64,000 nucleotides of DNA from Dyadobacter jiangsuensis (GTDB taxonomy: Bacteria; Bacteroidota; Bacteroidia; Cytophagales; Spirosomataceae): contig NZ_PYAS01000006.1 of NCBI RefSeq assembly GCF_003014695.1, forward strand, positions 248,001-312,000, written 5' to 3'. Made by a program: the position numbers and the translations under genes. The notes beneath the pieces were generated by a model. It had not been told where the DNA came from and did not search any database. It worked only from the letters and a program-made list of their open reading frames with translations. This document shows, one piece after another, positions 52,064-57,316 of this stretch. The stretch's first letter is position 1. Every line of letters starts with the position of its first letter.

Positions 52064-53845
52064 GTGAAAGCACTAAAATCCCTTAACAAGTATTTGTGGA
52101 AATATAAATGGTACCTCATCCTGGGTATCATTTTTACGATCGTATCCAATCTTTTCGGCATTATCCCCGCCCAGCTCGTACGCTACGCGCTCGACCTGGT
52201 GATCGAAACACTCGATATTTATTATCTCTACAATGGCGTATCGCTGCAAAGTGATATGTATGACATTTTTGCGTTCAGTATTCTGCTCTACGGCTTCCTG
52301 ATCCTGCTCATGGCGCTACTCAAAGGGATATTCCTCTTTCTGGTGCGTCAAACGATCATCGTCATGTCGCGTCATATCGAATTCGAGCTTAAAAACGACA
52401 TTTACCAGCATTACCAAACGCTCCCCGCGGCTTTCTTCCGTCGCCACAGCACCGGCGATCTCATGGCGCGCATCTCGGAAGATGTGAGCAACGTTCGCAT
52501 TTACGTCGGCCCAGCACTCATGTACGGCATTAACCTCATCGTGCTGTTTTTCCTGGTCATCTCCTACATGATTTCCGTCAGCCCGAAACTGACGCTGTAT
52601 GTGCTGTTGCCGCTGCCAGTGCTTTCGGTAAGCGTATATGTGGTCAACAGCATGATCATGAAACGCTCACAGGAAATCCAGAAGCAGCTTTCAGCACTTT
52701 CAACTTATGTGCAGGAGGCATTTTCAGGAATACGGGTGATCAAATCGTTTGTTCAGGAAGACCGGTCTTATGCTAATTTTCAAAAGGAGGCCGAAGTTTT
52801 TAAGACCAAATCCCTTGGGCTGACGAAAGTCGATGCATTCTTTTACCCCATGATTGTCCTTTTGATCGGCCTGAGCAACATCCTGGTCATTTATGTTGGT
52901 GGTCAGGAAATTATCAATGGTCGTCTCACACCAGGTAATATCACCGAATTCATATTGTATGTCAACATGCTTACGTGGCCTGTAATGGCATTGGGGTGGA
53001 CTACGAGCCAGATCCAGCGCGCCGCATCGTCGCAGCTGCGGATCAATGAGTTTTTGAATAAAAAAACGACATTGGTATCCGAGAAAAACGTGAGCAGATC
53101 GCTGGACGGGAAAATATCGTTTCGCCACGTGGGCTTCGTCTACCCTGATTCCGGCATTAAGGCTTTACACGATTTTGATCTGACAGTCGAAGCCGGCGAA
53201 AGCGTAGCGATCCTCGGCACGACCGGCTCGGGCAAAAGCACGCTAGCCCATTTACTATGTCGCCTCTACGACCCCACCGAGGGACAAATATTGATCGACG
53301 ACATTCCGATGAAGGATTATGACGTTCGCGGATACCGCCGCCAGATCGGCTACGTGCCGCAGGATGTGTTCCTTTTCTCGGATAGCATTGAAAACAATGT
53401 GCGGTTCGGCACCGAAGACATGCCTTTTGAGCGAATTGAGCAAGCCGTGAAAGACGCCGACCTTTACAATAATATCAAAGATTTCCCGCAAGGCTATGAA
53501 ACCATGCTCGGTGAAAGAGGTATTACGCTTTCCGGCGGCCAGAAACAACGCCTTTCCATCGCCCGCGCCATCGCCCGCGACCCGAAAATCCTTGTCCTCG
53601 ACGACTGCCTTTCTGCCGTCGATACCAACACAGAGAACATCATCCTCAACAATATGAAAAGGATCATGGACCAGCGCACCTCCGTGATCATTTCCCATCG
53701 TGTTTCCTCCGCAAAACTGGCCGATAAAATCGTGGTCCTCGACGAAGGCCGCATTGTCGAGCAAGGCACTCACGCGGAGCTTATGGCGCTGAATGGCGCT
53801 TATAAGGAGCTGTATGAGAAGCAGTTAATTTCAGAGGAGGTGTAA
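52064..53845 (+). CDS. ABC exporter (fused permease and ATPase)
   Basis: A 593-residue type IV ABC half-exporter from the GTG at 52064 (MKALKSLNKYLWKYKWYLILG). Six membrane helices lie in residues 20-300. The ATPase has Walker A GTTGSGKST at 385-393, the signature LSGGQKQR, and Walker B LVLDD with Asp513 and Asp514; the usual catalytic glutamate is replaced by aspartate. The H-loop reads VIISHR. The GTG start is chosen because the open frame before it (back to 51956) has no ATG and homologues begin MKALKxLNKY. Substrate unknown; lipid or drug-type exporters are the closest group. Confidence 0.93.
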   Translation: MKALKSLNKYLWKYKWYLILGIIFTIVSNLFGIIPAQLVRYALDLVIETLDIYYLYNGVSLQSDMYDIFAFSILLYGFLILLMALLKGIFLFLVRQTIIVMSRHIEFELKNDIYQHYQTLPAAFFRRHSTGDLMARISEDVSNVRIYVGPALMYGINLIVLFFLVISYMISVSPKLTLYVLLPLPVLSVSVYVVNSMIMKRSQEIQKQLSALSTYVQEAFSGIRVIKSFVQEDRSYANFQKEAEVFKTKSLGLTKVDAFFYPMIVLLIGLSNILVIYVGGQEIINGRLTPGNITEFILYVNMLTWPVMALGWTTSQIQRAASSQLRINEFLNKKTTLVSEKNVSRSLDGKISFRHVGFVYPDSGIKALHDFDLTVEAGESVAILGTTGSGKSTLAHLLCRLYDPTEGQILIDDIPMKDYDVRGYRRQIGYVPQDVFLFSDSIENNVRFGTEDMPFERIEQAVKDADLYNNIKDFPQGYETMLGERGITLSGGQKQRLSIARAIARDPKILVLDDCLSAVDTNTENIILNNMKRIMDQRTSVIISHRVSSAKLADKIVVLDEGRIVEQGTHAELMALNGAYKELYEKQLISEEV

Positions 53846-53859
53846 AATACAACCTACGC

Positions 53860-53889
53860 TTGAAATGCAATAGTGGTTGATTAACTTTG
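53860..53889 (+). promoter_or_regulatory. Consensus promoter of the PIN toxin-antitoxin operon
   Basis: TTG (53860-53862), a 19-bp spacer and TAACTTTG (53882-53889) match the Bacteroidota promoter exactly. It gives a leader of about 25-30 nt before the antitoxin ATG at 53921. Confidence 0.75.
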
Positions 53890-53916
53890 AATACTCACAA
53901 AAAAGTTAACCAATCA
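53874..53916. promoter_or_regulatory. Palindromic operator overlapping the toxin-antitoxin promoter
   Basis: TGGTTGATTAACTTT (53874-53888) and AAAGTTAACCAATCA (53902-53916) form an inverted repeat with 13 of 15 positions paired and a 13-bp centre. The left arm covers the -7 box, as expected for an autoregulatory antitoxin site. Confidence 0.6.
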
Positions 53917-53920
53917 CGCT

Positions 53921-54124
53921 ATGCATTACACAGTCACAATCGATGTCCTTAACGACAATGCGCTCGACCTTTTAAGAAACCTCGAAAATCTCGGTCTGAT
54001 TCGTCTGCATGAGAGCACGCTGCAAATGAAGGATACAAGCGGCATACGTTTTCTGAAAGGCAAAATGACCAAGCAGCCCGTTGAGGAAATTGAGCGGGAA
54101 TTTAGACGATTACGCGGCAAATGA
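53921..54124 (+). CDS. Antitoxin of a PIN-type toxin-antitoxin pair
   Basis: A 67-residue small protein (MHYTVTIDVLNDNALDLLRNLENLGLIRLHE, ending EIEREFRRLRGK). The pattern, a beta strand, helix and then a hydrophilic C-terminal helix, fits the VapB-like antitoxins that pair with PIN-domain toxins in Bacteroidota. Its stop codon TGA at 54122-54124 overlaps the ATG of the toxin frame at 54121 in the sequence ATGA, so translation is coupled. A consensus promoter and a palindrome precede it. It appears intact although the toxin frame is broken. Confidence 0.8.
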   Translation: MHYTVTIDVLNDNALDLLRNLENLGLIRLHESTLQMKDTSGIRFLKGKMTKQPVEEIEREFRRLRGK

Positions 54125-54517
54125 ATCAAGCCTATCTTTGGGACACTAACATTGCCGTCTACTATCTTCAACAGCAGCTCCCTCCACTATGCAGGGAACA
54201 TAATGGATGATATCGCCGGAAATTCCCGAATCTGCTTTTCAGTAATCACCGAAATAGAACTATTCAGCTGGAAAACAGCCGCTCAATTTGACTTTGACTT
54301 AGTCAATATGTTTGTAGACATGTCGCTTCTGTTTGAGCTCAAAAAAGATATCAGAAAAAAGGCATCTGAGTTGCGCAGGCAATATGATTTGGAACTATCT
54401 GATGCGATTGTCGCAGCTACTGCCATAGTTCACGGGCTTACTCTGATTACAGATAATACAAGAGATTTCGCCGGAATCGAAAACCTAAGCTTGCTTAACC
54501 CGTTCGATCCACAATAG
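54121..54517 (+). pseudogene. Frameshifted PIN-domain toxin (VapC-like)
   Basis: A PIN-domain ribonuclease gene in two frames. From the ATG at 54121 the product reads MNQAYLWDTNIAVYYLQQQLPPL, giving the first acidic catalytic motif (DTN), and stops at TGA 54208-54210. The rest of the domain lies in the +1 frame through 54517: ISVITEIELFSW-like CFSVITEIELFSWKTA, then KASELRRQYDLELSDAIVAATAIVHGLTLITDNTRDF. Joining the two around 54185-54205 would restore a normal PIN protein of about 130 residues. The shift could be a real mutation, a sequencing error, or recoding. The start overlaps the antitoxin stop. The toxin is therefore probably inactive in this strain. Confidence 0.8.
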
Positions 54518-54526
54518 CTGCCGTCC

Positions 54527-55294
54527 CTATTTAACCAGCTTCTTCACCTCCTGCCTCAGCTCCCGCATTTCCTGGTACAGGCCTTGCAAACTTATTTCCG
54601 TCTTGTCCTCTTCCAGGTTGAAAGACAATTTACTATTCACCTGCCATATTTCGCGGATCTCATTACGATCAACACGGATCGGCACATAATCAGGGTTGAG
54701 CGATATCAGGTTCACGAAAGACGAATCCTTTTCCTTGCGGACTTTTTTGACCAGGACGCTGTCAATGGTGATAATCACATACATATCCTTATCATTCATC
54801 GCATTCCAATCGTCCACCGCCCGGGCCCAGATCCATTCACCCGACTGCAACGCCGGTGTCATACTATCGCCATCGACCTGAAATCCTCTGAATGTCGCAT
54901 TACGGTATTCCGGTAACGGTATTGTAAAGGCCGGCAATGCTTCGAACCACTGGGCATCACCGATATTATTGGGATAACCGGCCGCAGCTTTCGCGCTAAC
55001 AAGCACGATATTGTCCTTACCTGCATTATCGACCGTCACCACCTTCGGGTTGACGAATACTTTATCCGCATACAGGTATTTCTGCGGGCTGTCGCCGAAC
55101 AGCCAAAGCGGATTGATGTGGTACTTTCTGAGCAATTCCTTCACTACCTGCCCGGGTATGCGCGTACGCCCCCGCTCGATGTCTGCGGTCGTTGCGCTGA
55201 TGCCCAGTTCCTCCGCGAATGCTGCCTGGGTCAGATTAAGTTCCTCCCTAATTTGTTTGAATCGCCTGAATTCTTCATCAATAGCCATAAGCAT
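54527..55294 (-). CDS. LexA-like HTH repressor with S24 self-cleaving peptidase domain
   Basis: A 255-residue regulator with an XRE-type helix-turn-helix (about residues 8-60: IREELNLTQAAFAEELGISATTADIERGRTRIPG) and a C-terminal peptidase S24 domain. The self-cleavage site is probably Ala105-Gly106 (AAAGYP), with nucleophile Ser144 in GDSM and general base Lys183 (VLVKK). A short coiled coil ends the protein (MRELRQEVKKL). This is the architecture of LexA or phage CI-like repressors that are cleaved after RecA activation. It is divergent from a Y-family polymerase gene over a 133-bp gap with three similar dyads. A start at 55288 is also possible. Confidence 0.92.
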   Translation of the reverse strand: MLMAIDEEFRRFKQIREELNLTQAAFAEELGISATTADIERGRTRIPGQVVKELLRKYHINPLWLFGDSPQKYLYADKVFVNPKVVTVDNAGKDNIVLVSAKAAAGYPNNIGDAQWFEALPAFTIPLPEYRNATFRGFQVDGDSMTPALQSGEWIWARAVDDWNAMNDKDMYVIITIDSVLVKKVRKEKDSSFVNLISLNPDYVPIRVDRNEIREIWQVNSKLSFNLEEDKTEISLQGLYQEMRELRQEVKKLVK

Positions 55295-55348
55295 GTGTGA
55301 TGATTACCGGTTTACAATGTCTTGACTCCTCAAACATACAAATATTTT

Positions 55349-55400
55349 GGAATATTTCCTTTCATCAAATGGACATGATCCATATATTTGGAATAAATCC
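55349..55400. promoter_or_regulatory. Three GGA-N5-TCC dyads between repressor and polymerase gene
   Basis: GGAATATTTCC (55349-55359), GGACATGATCC (55371-55381) and GGAATAAATCC (55390-55400) all fit GGA-N5-TCC, with centres 22 and 19 bp apart, so on roughly the same face of the helix. They overlap TAnnTTTG boxes (55383-55390 and 55402-55409) in front of dinB and sit near a -7 box (55331-55338) of the divergent repressor gene. They are strong operator candidates. Confidence 0.65.
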
Positions 55401-55427
55401 ATAAATTTGTAAAAACTCCAACCACCA

Positions 55428-56657
55428 GTGGACCGTGCCATATTACATTTTGACCTGGATACCTTTTTCGTATCTGTAGAGCGCAAGCAGGACAGCCGGC
55501 TTGAAAACAAGCCCATACTCGTGGGCGGTACCGGCGACCGCGGAGTGGTAGCGGCTTGCAGCTACGAGACGAGGCAATTTGGCGTGCATTCCGGTATGCC
55601 CATGAAAATGGCCAGGATGCTATGCCCCGAAGCGACCGTTATCCGTGGAAACGGGGAAGCATATTCCAAACAGTCGAAGGAAGTGAGCGAGATCATCAGC
55701 CAAAATGTCCCGGTATTTGAGAAAGCAAGTATCGACGAATTTTACGCGGACCTGTCGGGAATGGACAAATACCACAGTTGCTACGGAATGGCCAGCGAGC
55801 TCCGGCAGCGGATTATCCGTGAAACCGGCCTGCCGATTTCATTTGGACTGGCTACCAATAAGCTGGTTTCGAAAGTCGCCACCGGGGAAGCCAAGCCGAA
55901 CAACCAGCTCAAAGTAGATGCCGGGCAGGAAAAGCCGTTTTTGGCCCCAATGGAAGTACAAAAAATTCCGATGGTCGGTGAAAAAATGAATCAGACACTC
56001 AACAACCTCGGCATCCGGTATGTGAAAACAATCCAGGAAATGCCGATGGAGATAATGGGGCAGGTTTTAGGAAAAAACGGGGTCTCGCTCTGGAACCGCG
56101 CTAACGGGCTCGACAACTCCCCTATTGTCCCATTCCACGAGCGTAAATCCATTTCCAGCGAGCGGACATTCGGAAAAGATACCGGTGATGTGAGGAAAAT
56201 GCGGGAAATGGTGCGCGCAATGGCCGAAACACTGGCTTACCAGTTGCGGACCGGTGAAAAGCTGACGTCCTGTGTTTCAGTCAAAATCCGCTATTCCGAT
56301 TTCAATACGTTTTCCAGGCAGTTGAAAATTGCATACACCTCCGCGGACCATGTGCTGATCCCGCATATCGAACGGCTCTTCGATCAGCTTTACAACCGGC
56401 GGATGATGGTGAGATTGGTCGGGGTGAGTTTCAGCGACCTGGTAACCGGAAATTATCAGATTAACCTCTTCGACGACACCGAAGAGCGGCTGAATCTCTA
56501 TCAGGCAATGGATTACATTAAGACCAAATACGCATACAACAAAGACGGGGACCAGATACTGACCTGGGCCAGTACAATGGGAATTTCGGATATCGGCGCC
56601 ATGGGAAACCCATTCAACGGCGAACCGCCCATTATTCCGGCGCATCGAAATGCCTGA
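55428..56657 (+). CDS. dinB: Y-family DNA polymerase (DinB/Pol IV-like)
   Basis: A 409-residue translesion polymerase. The start is GTG at 55428 (product DRAILHFDLDTFFVSVE). Palm-domain catalytic acids are Asp9 and Asp11 and the pair Asp103-Glu104 in ASIDEFYADLSG. Steric gate and finger segments include VGGTGDRGVVAACSYETRQFGVHSGMPM; the little finger follows with FHERKSISSERTFGKDTGD. It inserts nucleotides opposite damaged DNA with low fidelity. It faces the S24 repressor across the dyad array, and its 3' end meets higA. It is probably damage-inducible. Confidence 0.94.
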   Translation: MDRAILHFDLDTFFVSVERKQDSRLENKPILVGGTGDRGVVAACSYETRQFGVHSGMPMKMARMLCPEATVIRGNGEAYSKQSKEVSEIISQNVPVFEKASIDEFYADLSGMDKYHSCYGMASELRQRIIRETGLPISFGLATNKLVSKVATGEAKPNNQLKVDAGQEKPFLAPMEVQKIPMVGEKMNQTLNNLGIRYVKTIQEMPMEIMGQVLGKNGVSLWNRANGLDNSPIVPFHERKSISSERTFGKDTGDVRKMREMVRAMAETLAYQLRTGEKLTSCVSVKIRYSDFNTFSRQLKIAYTSADHVLIPHIERLFDQLYNRRMMVRLVGVSFSDLVTGNYQINLFDDTEERLNLYQAMDYIKTKYAYNKDGDQILTWASTMGISDIGAMGNPFNGEPPIIPAHRNA

Positions 56658-56669
56658 TTGTGATCAGGC
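56652..56669. terminator. Hairpin joining the ends of dinB and higA
   Basis: GCCTGAT (56652-56658) pairs perfectly with ATCAGGC (56663-56669) over four bases. It covers the stop codons of the two convergent genes. There is no good T run, so it is a weak terminator candidate. Confidence 0.35.
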
Positions 56670-56963
56670 AGCCTTTGGCTGCAACGTTTTTATTTCATTC
56701 AATTCCTCAGAAATCAAATGCTGTCCTTCTTCAATATCGTAGTCGTCCTGCAGACCGAGCCAAAACTTGGGTGTCGTGCCGAAATATTTGCTAAAACGCA
56801 GTGCGGTATCGGCAGTGACCCGTCTCCTCCCCTTGATAATCTCACTGATCCGTGTTTGGGGAATGCCCGTCTCTTTCGCCAATCGATAAGCAGAGATGCC
56901 CATTGGTTCCAGAAACTCTTCCATTAAGACTTCTCCTGGATGAATATTGTTTAGTGTTTCCAT
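56664..56963 (-). CDS. higA: HigA family antitoxin
   Basis: A 99-residue XRE-type antitoxin of the HigA/VapI group. The signature NIHPGEVLMEEFLEPMGISAYRLAKETGIPQTRISEIIKGRRRVTADTALRFSKYFGTTPKFWLGLQDDYDI is nearly complete, with the DNA-binding helix at about 25-50. It neutralises HigB and represses the operon. It follows higB by 6 bp on the minus strand, in the toxin-first order usual for HigBA. The C-terminal tail beyond ISEELNEIK is poorly conserved. Confidence 0.95.
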   Translation of the reverse strand: METLNNIHPGEVLMEEFLEPMGISAYRLAKETGIPQTRISEIIKGRRRVTADTALRFSKYFGTTPKFWLGLQDDYDIEEGQHLISEELNEIKTLQPKAA

Positions 56964-56969
56964 TGCTGT

Positions 56970-57251
56970 TTAATGATAATCGATAATTCTAACCTCAGCA
57001 GCATTACCATCCAACCATTTGAACACGATCCGCCATTGATCATTGATACGTATGCTATAAAACTCTTTCAGGCTTCCGGGGAGCTTTTCCAGCCTGTTCG
57101 ACGGAGGGATACGTAAATCCGCAAGGTTTTGTGAGTTATGGAGCATTCTTAGCTTCCGTCTCCCTACTTGCTGAATTTCCAACGGCAGCTTCCCGACCCG
57201 CTCGCCGAGCCATATTTTTTCGGTTTCCTTCGAAGAAAAGCTTGTGATCAT
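56970..57251 (-). CDS. higB: HigB/RelE family mRNA interferase toxin
   Basis: A 93-residue toxin of the RelE/HigB family that cuts mRNA on the ribosome. Landmarks: ETEKIWLGERVGKLPLEIQQVGRRKLRMLHNSQNLADLRIPPSNRLEKLPGSLKEFYSIRINDQWRIVFKW and AAEVRIIDYH, typical of HigB in length and order, with basic and aromatic residues of the active site (R-x-N-D-Q-W-R-I). The start at 57251 lies 30 nt after a perfect -7 box. It precedes higA by 6 bp. The module is oriented against both flanking polymerase genes. Confidence 0.94.
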   Translation of the reverse strand: MITSFSSKETEKIWLGERVGKLPLEIQQVGRRKLRMLHNSQNLADLRIPPSNRLEKLPGSLKEFYSIRINDQWRIVFKWLDGNAAEVRIIDYH

Positions 57252-57267
57252 ATCGGGCTGCCGGCAC

Positions 57268-57310
57268 GCGTTAGTAACGCCAAAAGTAAGTACTCAGTTC
57301 CGCTTTTCAA
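57268..57310 (-). promoter_or_regulatory. higBA promoter with adjacent palindrome
   Basis: On the minus strand TTG (CAA at 57308-57310), a 19-bp spacer and TACTTTTG (CAAAAGTA at 57281-57288) form an exact promoter. The perfect palindrome GCGTTA-g-TAACGC (57268-57280) lies right after the -7 box over the transcription start, a likely HigA operator. The -33 box is 7 bp from the start of the divergent dnaE-like gene. Confidence 0.75.
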
Positions 57311-57316
57311 ATACTC

